A stretch of 64,000 bases of DNA from [Leptolyngbya] sp. JSC-1 (GCA_000733415.1 KL662191.1:3300945-3364944); one strand, 5' to 3'; positions 1 through 9,164 are shown, counted from the first letter of the stretch. Translations and numbers: made by a program. The notes: generated by a model not told the origin, from the letters alone.

Positions 1-236
1 TCTGGTTCACGGCGCTGGGCATCAGCACGATGGCGTTCAACCTGAACGGGTTCAACTTCAACCAGAGTGTTTTGGACAGCCAGGGCCGAGTGGTGAACAC
101 GTGGGCGGATGTGCTGAACCGTGCGAACCTGGGGATGGAAGTGATGCATGAGCGGAATGCGCACAACTTCCCGTTGGACTTGGCGGCGGGTGAAGCGACT
201 CCGGTAGCCCTGACGGCTCCTGCTATCAATGGCTAA
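1..236 (+). CDS. psbA: Photosystem II reaction-centre protein D1, C-terminal part
   Basis: This is the last 77 codons of D1, the core subunit of photosystem II that carries most ligands of the water-splitting Mn4CaO5 cluster. The gene enters from the left edge and the reading frame starts at base 3. The C-terminal motif MHERNAHNFPLDLA contains, by D1 numbering, His332, Glu333, His337, Asp342 and Ala344, all cluster ligands. Sixteen residues follow Ala344 and match the usual extension removed by CtpA. Nothing visible suggests a far-red or chlorophyll f synthase variant, but the residues that separate D1 isoforms (for example 130) lie outside the window. The protein sits in the thylakoid membrane. 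Identification is secure. Confidence 0.98.
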   Translation, partial: WFTALGISTMAFNLNGFNFNQSVLDSQGRVVNTWADVLNRANLGMEVMHERNAHNFPLDLAAGEATPVALTAPAING

Positions 237-273
237 TTCTGTCTCAGCTTTAGTCTAGACAATGCTTTCCTGA

Positions 274-298
274 GCACTCCCTGCGGGGGGTGCTTTTT
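274..298 (+). terminator. Rho-independent terminator of psbA
   Basis: An 8-bp stem (GCACTCCC with GGGGGTGC, one G-T pair) closes a 4-nt loop and is followed at once by five T residues. It lies 38 bp after the psbA stop codon. Confidence 0.85.
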
Positions 299-304
299 GC
301 ATCA

Positions 305-419
305 ATACAGCCTTTTTCAGGCTAGTGAAGTATGAAAAACGGGGTGCAGGGGCAGTACCCCTGCATGGGGGCTTCGCCCCCACACCTCCCCTACCTCACA
401 TGAGTGAAAAACGCTGTAT
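305..419 (+). repeat. MITE-like intergenic element, copy 1
   Basis: This 115-bp element is bounded by 15-bp terminal inverted repeats (ATACAGCCTTTTTCA and the complement of ATACAGCGTTTTTCA, one mismatch). Its interior holds two strong hairpins, GCAGGGG/CCCCTGC and GGGGGC/GCCCCC. A nearly identical copy lies in reverse orientation at 12254-12371. It has no coding capacity, so it is either a non-autonomous mobile element or a REP-like structured repeat. Confidence 0.8.
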
Positions 420-558
420 CGTTACTAAGGTTAATAAGACTACATTTTTCGATCGATTTCCGATACGCTAGCAATAATGTCGGTTAGTCGCTGAACGAGT
501 CGTTTAACCACGAAATTTAATGGCACAGCGAGTTTGAGGATTTGGTGGGAGTGGAACT

Positions 559-1149
559 ATGGAAACGTTAGACACAGCATTGACCTATTTGATCGACATA
601 GTGATGGCGTTGGGCGGCGGCTATATTGGCACCTCGTTAGTGCTTTATTTGGCCGATCGCTGGAATGAGCTAGAACCCAGACCCAAACTCCAGAAATCCC
701 AAAAGGTGAATATTCCCCTGACGCTCAAGGCGACCAATGCTGTGCCGGTAGAACTGGAGCAGGAATTAGCCGTGGCTATGCCGGTAGAACCGTTGGTAGC
801 TCCAGCACCTGAGCGTCAAGAAATTCGGACCGTTGTACCTGACCAAACTGATTTTGAAGTGCTTGAAGCACCCACTCTACCGAAATCATCGCTGGCTGAA
901 GAACCCGACCTGGAAATGGCGTCCCAACCTGCGACACCGGAAACTCCTTCGTCTGATGAAGCCGCAATTGCAGAATTAGAACCAGAATTAGACCCAGAAT
1001 TAGACCCAGAGACAGACACCTCTGCCTCAGAAACGGCTGAATCAGAACTTCACAATCATGAAGATGAGGCAGGAATTGAGACAATCCCGGCTGAACTAGC
1101 TCCAGAAGAGGATTTGGATCGGGATATAGTTCAAGAAACATCTGATTAG
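559..1149 (+). CDS. Hypothetical membrane-anchored acidic protein
   Basis: I do not recognise this 196-residue protein. It has one likely transmembrane helix near residues 8-30 (small, Gly-rich) and then a long Pro/Glu/Ala-rich tail with no clear fold. Residues 135-150 contain a short repeat (ELEP/ELDP) encoded by 12-bp tandem DNA units. The next gene, a b-type cytochrome, starts 24 bp downstream on the same strand, so the two are probably co-transcribed. The tail may be a flexible acidic arm, but no function can be given. It starts at an ATG about 10 bp after a GGTGGGAG-like stretch. Confidence 0.7.
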   Translation: METLDTALTYLIDIVMALGGGYIGTSLVLYLADRWNELEPRPKLQKSQKVNIPLTLKATNAVPVELEQELAVAMPVEPLVAPAPERQEIRTVVPDQTDFEVLEAPTLPKSSLAEEPDLEMASQPATPETPSSDEAAIAELEPELDPELDPETDTSASETAESELHNHEDEAGIETIPAELAPEEDLDRDIVQETSD

Positions 1150-1173
1150 AATTCTGATTGAGATTAGCTCTCT

Positions 1174-1836
1174 ATGCGGCTCCCTTATCAACCTGCGCTC
1201 CTCCGGCTTCTTCATGGTGCTGCTGCGATGCTGGTCATTTTGGCATTGATTACCGGCTTTTGGGTCTACAACACCTACGACAAACGCTGGGGCAGTCTTG
1301 CCCTGCCTACACTAGAAGATATTCAGGGCATTCACGGCACCATTGCGCTGACGTTTCTCCTGCTGCTTCCCGTTTTTGCCCTATATAGCTTCCGGCTCGG
1401 CCAGCGTCGGCTATTGGAAGAGCACTCGCTGCACCAGTTGAAGCAAATGAATCGGCCCGCTGGGTGGGTAGCTCTACACCGACTCGCCAATACCGTGATG
1501 CTGATAGCCACCACCTTTGCCGTGATCACAGGCCGGATGATGAAAGAAGAATGGCTGCCAGCTGGAGAAGTAAATCGCGCTTGGTATCAGGCTCATTTAG
1601 TCGCGTGGCTTTGCGTGTTCATCAGTCTGGCCTTGCATGTGCTGCTCGGCGCGAAAGTGGGCGGTGTGCCCCTACTGCTGTCGATGTTTAAATGGAACGT
1701 TCGGGATGACGATCAGCCCCGTTCCTGGTTGCGAGGCTTCAAACTTAACCCTGCCAGTTCGCTGCTCAAAGGCATCGAAATCATCGTGTTTGGCGGCATC
1801 GGCTTGGCCTTCCTGCTGCCGGTTTTCAACTCCTAG
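1174..1836 (+). CDS. Cytochrome b/b6-like membrane protein
   Basis: This is a 220-residue integral membrane protein with about five hydrophobic helices. Histidines sit in or near the helices at about 14 (LLHGA), 50 (IHGT), 90 (LHRLAN), 129 (QAHLVAW) and 141 (LHVLLG). This spacing matches the di-haem cytochrome b561/Ni-hydrogenase b-subunit type. The family passes electrons across or along a membrane, and the partner here is unknown. It follows the acidic anchored protein by 24 bp and probably shares its transcript. Assignment to the broad cytochrome b/b6 superfamily is likely; the exact subfamily (PF01292-like or DUF4405-like) is not resolved. Confidence 0.7.
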   Translation: MRLPYQPALLRLLHGAAAMLVILALITGFWVYNTYDKRWGSLALPTLEDIQGIHGTIALTFLLLLPVFALYSFRLGQRRLLEEHSLHQLKQMNRPAGWVALHRLANTVMLIATTFAVITGRMMKEEWLPAGEVNRAWYQAHLVAWLCVFISLALHVLLGAKVGGVPLLLSMFKWNVRDDDQPRSWLRGFKLNPASSLLKGIEIIVFGGIGLAFLLPVFNS

Positions 1837-2187
1837 CAATCCGTTTGCGACTGAGACTAGCGCTGAGACAGCAATGGGGCAGCCAGTGGATAGCCAAATC
1901 GCCTAGGAATCGATTGGGTCCAAGGTTCAGTTCCAACAAACCTGAAGGCTCAGATTTGGGGGGCTGAAGGAACTGAGGGCGGCTGCACACCATTCTGCCT
2001 ACTTCCTGTCGAGGTGAACTTCACCTAAGGGTCTATTGGATCAGGTTGGGTGGTTTATTCAGATCTGGTCAGATCTGGTCGGGTGATTACGCGAAATGGG
2101 TAAAGAAATCGCTAGTCGTCAGCCTGGTACAGCATGTATGCGATCGCTACAGTGAAAGGGTGTAGAAATCGCCTGAAACTGCCCTAG
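1837..2187. other. Intergenic region upstream of the photolyase homologue
   Basis: No gene is visible in these 351 bp. They contain an 8-bp inverted repeat (TCAGTTCC at 1927-1934, GGAACTGA at 1969-1976), a perfect 10-bp tandem duplication (AGATCTGGTC, 2061-2080) and one of the few HIP1 octamers in the window (GCGATCGC, 2140-2147). Confidence 0.6.
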
Positions 2188-3843
2188 ATGAATCGCACTA
2201 TCGTCTGGTTTCGTCGAGATTTGCGGATTGCTGACCACGCCCCTCTGTATCGAGCGGCTCGCCGGGGTGCAGTCATTCCCGTATTTGTGCTGGATCGAGC
2301 CTTGTTGCACCATCCAGAAACGGCACCAGCTAGGGTGGCCTTTATGCTGGAGTGTTTACATTGTCTGGATCAAGATCTGCGGGAGCGGACAGGCCGCCTG
2401 ATTATTCGCTTTGGTGATCCGGTCGAGGTGTTGCCACAACTCATCCGGGAAACCCAAGCCGACGGAATTTACGCCTACATCGACTATGAACGCATCTATG
2501 GCCGCGTCCGCGATGCCCGCCTGAATCGAGTGCTGGCCGAGCAGCAGATGCAAATTCGCTGGTTTGAGCCAACCGCAGGTACCCCTGAGCTGATGGTTTA
2601 TCCCCAGTACCGCGACTTCTGGTACCAAGAGATGCAAACCGAGCTGACGCCTACACCGACTCGGATCGAAGTCCCACCAGACATTGCCAGCGAGTCGATT
2701 CCAACCTTAACCGAACTGGGACTGATTCCAGACAATAAACCCCTGCCGCCTGCAGGAACCAATGCCGCCCGCCAACTGCTAGCTGAATTTCTAGATCAAA
2801 ACATCGATCGCTATTACTGGCAGCTTTCCTATCCGGGAGCAGAAGCCACCACCGGCATTAGTCCCCACATGAAGTTTGGCGCGATTTCGGTGCGGGAATG
2901 CGTCCAAACGGCCCAGGACTGGGAATTAAGCAACCCCAAAGCCGAGCGCAGCCGCAAACAGTTGATTTCCCGCCTCCGCTGGGGGAGCGGCTTTGCCCAA
3001 CGATTTCGCTATTTGCCGCAGCTCGAATTGCGCTCGCTCTACACGGTGTTTGACCAAGAAGGCTGGGAGATAAACGAAGGGCTGTACGAGGCGTGGCAAC
3101 AGGGACAAACTGGTTTTCCGATTGTAGATGCCGCTGCTCGATGCCTTCAGGCGACCGGCGGCTGGAAGCAGCTCAACTTTCGCACACGGGCTATCTATGC
3201 TAGTTTTCTCAGCAACCTGCTTGGCATGGACTGGCGCTTGGGGGCGCTCCACTTTATGCGCCATCTAATCGACGGAGACTGTCCAATTGACCACTACCAA
3301 TGGGCAATGCAGGCAGGCGTCACCCACTGCGTCGATAAATCCTGGACGCGGATCTATAACCCAGAGCAGGTTGCTGTGGACCGCTGCGATCCAGAGGGCC
3401 AATTTATCAAACGCTGGGTGCCCGAAGTCGCCGATTTGCCACCAGAATTGCTCGGCAGCCCGCCCCGCGTATCGAATTACCCGGCCCCGATCTTGAACTA
3501 CCGGCAAGCCCGACAGCGTCGTGTTAAGCAACTAGAGCAACAGCGGCAAACCTTTCGCCAGCAGCAGAACATCCTGCCCTACATTGCCCGCATGCCAGAC
3601 TCCTTGGCACCCTTTGGCAGCGAGCGGTTTACCAGCGAAATTGGCTGGGCGCTCTCACCCCATCTAGACCTGTTTCCGGCAGCCATCGATCTAGATCAGC
3701 TAGACCTCGAAGCGGCAAAAATGCTGCGCACTTGGTTTGTAGCTCATGTGGAGATCAAACCTCATCCAACGACCAAGCGGCAATCGAAACGCAGACACAA
3801 AAAGCAGGCGGATGGGTTTATTCAGTTGAGTTTGTTGTCTTAA
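2188..3843 (+). CDS. Divergent photolyase/cryptochrome-family flavoprotein
   Basis: This 551-residue protein has the two photolyase domains: an N-terminal Rossmann-like domain beginning IVWFRRDLRI (residues 1-130) and a C-terminal FAD-binding domain (about 210-470). Conserved landmarks include TGFPIVDAAARCL (308-320), an Asn at 330, ASFL (338-341), DWR (348-350) and DGD (362-364). Two class I signatures differ. The usual WREF is WGSGF near 265, and NNGGWQW is replaced by a shorter PIDHYQW (366-372), which removes the Asn next to flavin N5 and one Trp of the electron chain. A basic Lys/Arg-rich tail ends the protein. Family members repair cyclobutane dimers or sense blue light. The family is certain, but repair activity is not. 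Confidence 0.85.
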   Translation: MNRTIVWFRRDLRIADHAPLYRAARRGAVIPVFVLDRALLHHPETAPARVAFMLECLHCLDQDLRERTGRLIIRFGDPVEVLPQLIRETQADGIYAYIDYERIYGRVRDARLNRVLAEQQMQIRWFEPTAGTPELMVYPQYRDFWYQEMQTELTPTPTRIEVPPDIASESIPTLTELGLIPDNKPLPPAGTNAARQLLAEFLDQNIDRYYWQLSYPGAEATTGISPHMKFGAISVRECVQTAQDWELSNPKAERSRKQLISRLRWGSGFAQRFRYLPQLELRSLYTVFDQEGWEINEGLYEAWQQGQTGFPIVDAAARCLQATGGWKQLNFRTRAIYASFLSNLLGMDWRLGALHFMRHLIDGDCPIDHYQWAMQAGVTHCVDKSWTRIYNPEQVAVDRCDPEGQFIKRWVPEVADLPPELLGSPPRVSNYPAPILNYRQARQRRVKQLEQQRQTFRQQQNILPYIARMPDSLAPFGSERFTSEIGWALSPHLDLFPAAIDLDQLDLEAAKMLRTWFVAHVEIKPHPTTKRQSKRRHKKQADGFIQLSLLS

Positions 3844-4215
3844 CTCCTTGCCTCACCGATCAACTCTCCCTCCATGTCAAGATCCCTTGAGAAAGTAACA
3901 AAACTTATACCGACTCTCAGCTTCTGCCCCGTAATCTTCTATGATCTGCTCTGTAAGGCTGGTGGGAAGGCTACACATTTTTTAACAAACGCCGTGTAGG
4001 ATCCCGAAACATTCTAAGTTAGAAACTAGCCGGTTGACCCTGGGCAGTCGTTCTGGTGGAGCCTTCACCAAAGAGTGCTCGCTGAGAATCAAGCTGAGAA
4101 TCACTTGGGGGATTTCCCCTCTAGCTCTCAGTTTGTGTGCAGCGGAGCGATCTGATGAGGCGGCTCCTTGGGCAGGTCTAAATGCAATCACTATTTAAGG
4201 AGCTTTTGAAATCCA
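3844..4215 (+). promoter_or_regulatory. Upstream region of apcE with ribosome binding site
   Basis: These 372 bp contain no gene. A purine-rich AAGGAG (4197-4202) lies 13 bp before the apcE ATG and supports that start. The apcE promoter must lie here, but I cannot place it confidently. Confidence 0.5.
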
Positions 4216-7200
4216 ATGAGTCTTAAAGCGAGTGGTGGAAGCTCTGTCGCGCGTCCGCAGCTATATCAAACCGTACCCGTCGCAACTATTTCCCAAGCTG
4301 AGCAGCAAGACCGTTTTCCCGGGCGGGGAGAGCTGAGCGAGCTATCCAGCTACTTTAGTTCTGGTCTGAGGCGTCTAGCAATTGCCCAAACTCTGACTCA
4401 AAACTCGGAGCTGATTGTTTCTCGTGCTGCCAACCGGATCTTTGTAGGCGGTTCGCCCATGGCCTTCCTTGAGAGACCCCAGGAAGAAGCTCCTATGCTC
4501 GTCCCCGCAGGTGGCGCTACGACTGATACTAGCGAGGCCATGAAGTTGGGCACAGCAACCTATGTTTCTACGGGTGGCGGCTTTTTGGAGGGGCTGCGTT
4601 CCTTGTTTAGCGCCAGCGGCGGTGGTCCCGTTCCGGCTGGCTTCCGTCCGATTAACGTGGCCCGCTATGGTCCCCGCAACATGCAGAAATCGCTGCGTGA
4701 CCTGAGCTGGTTTCTCCGCTACACGACCTATGCGATTGTGGCGGGCGATCCCAACATCCTGGTGGTGAACGTGCGGGGGCTGCGGGAAATCATCGAGAAT
4801 GCCTGCTCTGGCGAAGCCACGATTGTAGCGCTGCAAGAAATGCGGGCTGCTTCACTCAACTACTTCCGCCAAGATCTGGAAGCTGCGGAAATTGTTAACC
4901 AGTACTTTGAGGTGCTGCTGAACGAGTTCCGGGCACCCACACCCGCCAACAAATTGCGGCAACGGCCATCCATGGATGTACAGGGTCTGGAATTGCCCCA
5001 GATCTATTTCAGCGCCGCGGAGCGCCGTCCCAAGTTTGTGATGAAGTCCGGTCTGTCGGCAACGGAAAAGAACGATGTTGTCAAGGCAGCCTATCGGCAG
5101 GTGTTTGAGCGGGACATTACTCGCGCCTATTCGCTATCCATCTCCGATCTGGAGTCGAAGGTGAAGAACGGCGACATCTCGATGAAGGAGTTCATCCGTC
5201 GCTTGGGTAAATCGCCCCTGTACCGCAAGAACTTCTACGAACCCTACTGCAACAGCCGGGTAGTGGAACTGGCCTTCCGGCACTTCCTGGGTCGCGGTCC
5301 TAGCTCGCAGGAAGAGTTCTCACGCTACTTCGATATTGTCACTAAGGGTGGTCTATCCAAGCTGGTTGATGCCCTGGTCGATTCGAGCGAATACTCGGAC
5401 TACTTTGGCGAAGAAACAGTTCCCTACCTGCGCGGTCTGGGCCAAGAGGCGCAAGAGTGCCGCAACTGGGGTCCCCAAATCGACCTGTTTAACTACAGTG
5501 CACCGTTCCGCAAGGTGCCCCACTTCATCACCACCTTTGCCCGCTACAATCAGCCACTGCCTGATCAGCATGTGTATGGCTCTGGCAACGATCCGCTGGA
5601 AATTCAGTTTGGGGCGATCTTCCCGAAAGAAACCCGCAACCCCAGCGCCAGTCCGGCCTTCTTCAACAAGGATACTCGCCGCATCCTGATCGCTCGCGGT
5701 CCGGGCATCAACAACCAGGTCAGCAATCCTGGTGCCCGCGGTGTGGCTCCTGGTTCCCTCGGTCCAAAGGTGTTCAAGCTGGATCAGTTGCCTAGCTTTA
5801 CGGGCCTGCCAGCCAATACCAGCTTGTTCAGCACCAGCCGGTTCTCCGGTTCCGATACCCGCGGCATTAGTACCAAGTTCTCGGAAAGCTCGACCCAAGC
5901 GGTGATCCGGGCAACTTATCTGCAAGTGTTTGGCCGGGAGGTGTATTCCGGTCAGCGGCAGACGGTGGCCGAAATCAAGCTGGAGAACGGCGAAATCACC
6001 GTGCGCGAGTTTGTGCGGGCGCTGGCCAAGTCGGATGTGTTCCGTAAGATGTACTGGACGCCGCTCTATGTGGTGAAGGCAATTGAGTACATCCACCGGC
6101 GGCTGCTCGGTCGTCCCACCTACGGTCGGCAGGAGATCAATGCCTACTTCGATCTTGCGGCCAAGAAAGGTTTCTATGCCGTGGTGGATGCGATTATCGA
6201 CAGCATGGAGTACAGCCAAACCTTTGGCGAAGATACGGTGCCCTATGAGCGCTATCTGACTCCGGGCGGTGTGGCGCTGCGCACGAACCGGATTGGCAGC
6301 ATTGTTGACAAGAGCAGCAAGGTTGAAGTTGCAGAAACCCCGCGCTTTATGGAGCTGGGAATGGTGACGGAAAGCCGCACAACGCCAGATGTGGAATTCC
6401 GCGTCAACCAAGGTGTCAACCGCAAGCGCGAGCAGACCAAGATCTTCAAGCTGACAACGTTGGCCCCCACCGACGTGAAGAACGTGACCCGCGCTGCCTA
6501 CCGGCAGATCTTCGAGCGTGACATTGAACCCTACATCATCACAAACGAGTTCAGCACCCTCGAAAGTAAGCTGGCGAATGGGGAAATCACCGTGAAGGAG
6601 TTCATTGAAGGATTGGGCACGTCTAGCCTCTATATCAAAGAGTTCTACACGCCCTATCCGAACACCAAGGTGATTGAACTGGGTACCAAGCACTTCCTGG
6701 GACGGGCACCGCAGGATCAGGCGGAGATTCGCAAGTACAACCAAATCCTGGCATCTCAAGGCTTGGAGGCGTTTATTCGCGCCATGACCGGCACGCCTGA
6801 GTATGCCCAGTACTTCGGTGAGGATACGGTGCCTTACCGGCGCTTCCCCACCCTGCCAGCGGCCAACTTCCCGAACACCAACCGGCTGTACAACCAGTTG
6901 ACAAAGCAGAACAAAGATGTGGTCGTTCCCAGCTTTGAACCGGTGAAGTCGCGCATGGACATCAGCAAAATGCCGTTGATGAGCCAAGCCCTGGCAGACG
7001 CAAAAAAGCCGAATGAGCTGGTTGAATTGGGTCGTTCTTCCAGCTCGCCCCTTGCCCTTGACCTACGCCGTAAACCTTGCCGCATCTATCGTCTGCTGCC
7101 CTACAGCAGCCAGTCTGAAAAGCAACAGGTGCTTCATGCCCTCTATGCTCAGGTGATGGATGAGGTGGGTGATGTGATTCCCGACGAGGTGCGCTGCCTT

Positions 7201-7494
7201 GATGTAGAAGCCAAATTCTACGGCGGCGACCTCTCGGTACGGGACTGTGTGAAAGCGTTGGCGACTTCGGCGGTCTATGCCCGACGCTACTACACGCCCT
7301 ACCCCAGCGCTAAGGTGGTCGAGTTGCTATTCCGCCACCTGTTGGGACGCATTCCGTCTAACTCAGAAGTGGATCAGTATGAGCAGTTGCTGGCCTCAGG
7401 TGGCCTCAATGCAGCGGTTACTGCCCTCGTGGACAGTGCCGAATACGCCCGCTACTTCGGAGATGATGTGGTGCCCTACAAGCGCGAAGCCTAA
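4216..7494 (+). CDS. apcE: Phycobilisome core-membrane linker (LCM), four-repeat form
   Basis: ApcE organises the allophycocyanin core, anchors the phycobilisome to the thylakoid and is a terminal energy emitter. The 1092-residue product starts with an allophycocyanin-like chromophore domain (about 20-235). Cys197 in ENACSG fits the phycocyanobilin attachment site. This domain also carries the usual loop insertion (about 80-150). Four linker (REP) domains follow at about 278-405, 555-680, 750-875 and 964-1092, each ending in a YFGE/DD-TVPY-like motif. In known systems three repeats go with a tricylindrical core and four with a pentacylindrical core, so the latter is predicted. The gene stands alone; apcA and apcB are not adjacent. 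Confidence 0.98.
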   Translation: MSLKASGGSSVARPQLYQTVPVATISQAEQQDRFPGRGELSELSSYFSSGLRRLAIAQTLTQNSELIVSRAANRIFVGGSPMAFLERPQEEAPMLVPAGGATTDTSEAMKLGTATYVSTGGGFLEGLRSLFSASGGGPVPAGFRPINVARYGPRNMQKSLRDLSWFLRYTTYAIVAGDPNILVVNVRGLREIIENACSGEATIVALQEMRAASLNYFRQDLEAAEIVNQYFEVLLNEFRAPTPANKLRQRPSMDVQGLELPQIYFSAAERRPKFVMKSGLSATEKNDVVKAAYRQVFERDITRAYSLSISDLESKVKNGDISMKEFIRRLGKSPLYRKNFYEPYCNSRVVELAFRHFLGRGPSSQEEFSRYFDIVTKGGLSKLVDALVDSSEYSDYFGEETVPYLRGLGQEAQECRNWGPQIDLFNYSAPFRKVPHFITTFARYNQPLPDQHVYGSGNDPLEIQFGAIFPKETRNPSASPAFFNKDTRRILIARGPGINNQVSNPGARGVAPGSLGPKVFKLDQLPSFTGLPANTSLFSTSRFSGSDTRGISTKFSESSTQAVIRATYLQVFGREVYSGQRQTVAEIKLENGEITVREFVRALAKSDVFRKMYWTPLYVVKAIEYIHRRLLGRPTYGRQEINAYFDLAAKKGFYAVVDAIIDSMEYSQTFGEDTVPYERYLTPGGVALRTNRIGSIVDKSSKVEVAETPRFMELGMVTESRTTPDVEFRVNQGVNRKREQTKIFKLTTLAPTDVKNVTRAAYRQIFERDIEPYIITNEFSTLESKLANGEITVKEFIEGLGTSSLYIKEFYTPYPNTKVIELGTKHFLGRAPQDQAEIRKYNQILASQGLEAFIRAMTGTPEYAQYFGEDTVPYRRFPTLPAANFPNTNRLYNQLTKQNKDVVVPSFEPVKSRMDISKMPLMSQALADAKKPNELVELGRSSSSPLALDLRRKPCRIYRLLPYSSQSEKQQVLHALYAQVMDEVGDVIPDEVRCLDVEAKFYGGDLSVRDCVKALATSAVYARRYYTPYPSAKVVELLFRHLLGRIPSNSEVDQYEQLLASGGLNAAVTALVDSAEYARYFGDDVVPYKREA

Positions 7495-7552
7495 GGACAG
7501 GAGCGGTATTCGCCCTCCTGACTGCATTTAAGACCAATTAAATCTGGTGGTT

Positions 7553-7588
7553 CTCCCTCAGCTTCCTCAGGAGGTTGGGGGAGTTTTT
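7553..7588 (+). terminator. Rho-independent terminator of apcE
   Basis: CTCCC pairs with GGGAG around an inner CTTCCT/AGG helix and is followed by TTTTT. It lies about 60 bp after the apcE stop. Confidence 0.8.
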
Positions 7589-8284
7589 ATATGTTTTTAC
7601 TTTGATATAAGTTGTTAGGGTTGTGTAGTTTGGATCTGAGGTTTTTCCCTTTGGCCTGCCTCGGCCACGTTTTTGCTCTTTCTGCTCTGCCATGTGACAC
7701 CCTGAAACTCGTTGGGGTCAGAATGTCAGAATGTCAGAATGTCAGAATGTCAAATTACTGAAATGGCGAATTATCAGTATTTTGGCTAATCAAGTTTTTA
7801 GGAAATCAGTGATCTAAAAAGCTGATTAAACTCTTTATCGCATTGGGCACTTTGAGGCAGCACCGAGGAGGATCTGCTGAAGCGTGGTTTCTTTGTCAAT
7901 GCTCAATGGCGACACAATGGCATTGGCACAGAGCCAGAGGGCACTACTCGTGGCTCCTGCTCTGCGCTCGACTTTGAGGATGGGTTTATCTGCGGGCCTA
8001 GAATAATGCCTGGATACCGTCCCTGCTTTTTCGCAAAGCCCTCAATTTTCGACTCTGCAAAGTAAGGTGAACAGTGCTTCTAGTTTTTTAGATTTGAAGC
8101 GATAGTCCAAGACCGTTCTCCCACTACGTAATCGGGATGACAGATCATAATAACTGATTCAGTCTTGGAGTGAATCGCTGATTCACTTTTAGAATTATTT
8201 GTGCTAAATATCTGTATCAAAGCGATACTTTTTGACTTATTTAACGTGATGTGCAACTAAATTAACTAAATTCTTGAAAAGAAA
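7589..8284. other. Long intergenic region, no supported gene
   Basis: About 700 bp without a convincing gene. The region is AT-rich at its right end. It contains an octanucleotide tandem array (7717-7748). On the minus strand an open stretch ending at a stop codon at 7835-7837 reads like a protein C-terminus for about 55 codons, but it has no start and an in-frame stop just upstream. It could be a decayed gene. Confidence 0.5.
7717..7748 (+). repeat. Octanucleotide tandem repeat (GTCAGAAT)x4
   Basis: Four perfect copies of GTCAGAAT, followed by a degenerate fifth (GTCAAAT). Intergenic. Confidence 0.95.
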
Positions 8285-8333
8285 GTCCCACAGGCGATGC
8301 TAGAAATACAGCCCTTCTAGTTCGAGGTGGGAC
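8285..8333 (-). terminator. Cruciform/terminator-like nested inverted repeat after the Uma2 gene
   Basis: The outer arms GTCCCAC/GTGGGAC enclose an inner CTAGAA/TTCTAG pair. Read on the minus strand it follows the Uma2 stop by 12 bp and is succeeded by TTTCTTTTC, as in a weak intrinsic terminator. Confidence 0.6.
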
Positions 8334-8345
8334 ATATGTTTTCTA

Positions 8346-9164
8346 TTAGGGTTCGATTTCTTCTATGGATACACCTAAGACATCAGCCACCTGCTCTACA
8401 CTCAAGCCCATTGCGAGTAAACGGCTAATGGCATTTCGCTGTGTCTGCTCTGCCTCTTGCTGCATCTGCGCTAATTTAGCCTCGGCTTGTGCGGCCCGTT
8501 CGCTACCAATTAATAGAAGATTACCTTTAGTATCCCACCAGCGCAGCCAGAGCCGAGTTTGGTTGTGGTAGCTGCCGTACCATACGCCCAATTCCACCCC
8601 TAGTGGCAGAATCGGATAGCGGCCTTGAGCAGTGGCGACCATTGGCTGGTAAGCGCCATCAACCAAATGGTAAACCTCTAGCTTGCCGGTGTTAACCTCG
8701 AAAATGCCGTAAAAGGGAATCCGAATAATTCGTTCATAAACCCAGAACTTTCCAGGTTTGCAATTAGGTTGATCGATCCGCAGCGGCGTGCGGTCCCGTT
8801 CTTCTGAACCATCACCGCTGGCAAACTCCAAAGCAACCAAAGGAGCAATGAATTCTCGCCACAGTACATAAGAACGCCGAAACTGTCCGTCTAGCGTGGC
8901 CGGTACATCCGCCACATAAAACCAGTCCGGTGCCTCAGCTCCCCTCTCAGGCGGATCGGTCTGCCGCCAATAGATGCCGCAGTCTTGCCCAATTACATAG
9001 TTTCCGTTGGGATGCAGCCGCTCTAAAACCGGGCCAAGCGAATCTGTTAACAGTAAACTCTGAGGATGCTCCTGAAAATTCTTCACAAACGTACCATCCG
9101 ACTCTGGCAGTTGCGTATGGTCGGGAAAGGGAGTGATAACAAGCGGATCCAGACTTTGGGTCAC
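8346..9164 (-). CDS. Uma2-family PD-(D/E)XK nuclease-like protein
   Basis: This 272-residue protein belongs to the Uma2 family (PF05685), very numerous in cyanobacteria and built on the restriction-endonuclease fold. The core residues are visible as PDWFYV (Asp80) and PLVALEF (Glu113), with the conserved FWVYERI...YGIFEV segment near 145-165. A Glu/Gln-rich coiled coil (about 225-250) and a short helix-turn-helix-like end (LLAMGLSVEQVADVLGVSI) close the protein. That tail arrangement recurs in the second Uma2 gene at 62782. The biological role of the family is not established. It appears to be a single-gene unit with its own terminator-like hairpin. Confidence 0.85.
   Translation of the reverse strand: MTQSLDPLVITPFPDHTQLPESDGTFVKNFQEHPQSLLLTDSLGPVLERLHPNGNYVIGQDCGIYWRQTDPPERGAEAPDWFYVADVPATLDGQFRRSYVLWREFIAPLVALEFASGDGSEERDRTPLRIDQPNCKPGKFWVYERIIRIPFYGIFEVNTGKLEVYHLVDGAYQPMVATAQGRYPILPLGVELGVWYGSYHNQTRLWLRWWDTKGNLLLIGSERAAQAEAKLAQMQQEAEQTQRNAISRLLAMGLSVEQVADVLGVSIEEIEP

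Noticed and set aside
2140..2147. HIP1 octamer as evidence of a HIP1-rich genome
   Set aside because: Only this copy and one at 41292-41299 were noticed in 64 kb, so the genome does not look HIP1-rich.
5353..6987. 544-codon minus-strand frame
   Set aside because: It lies entirely within apcE and mirrors its codon pattern, so it is a shadow frame.
7835..8070. Minus-strand open stretch reading PADKPILKVERRAGATSSALW and on to a stop
   Set aside because: It has no start codon, an in-frame stop just upstream, and I recognise no family. It may be a gene remnant but cannot be supported.
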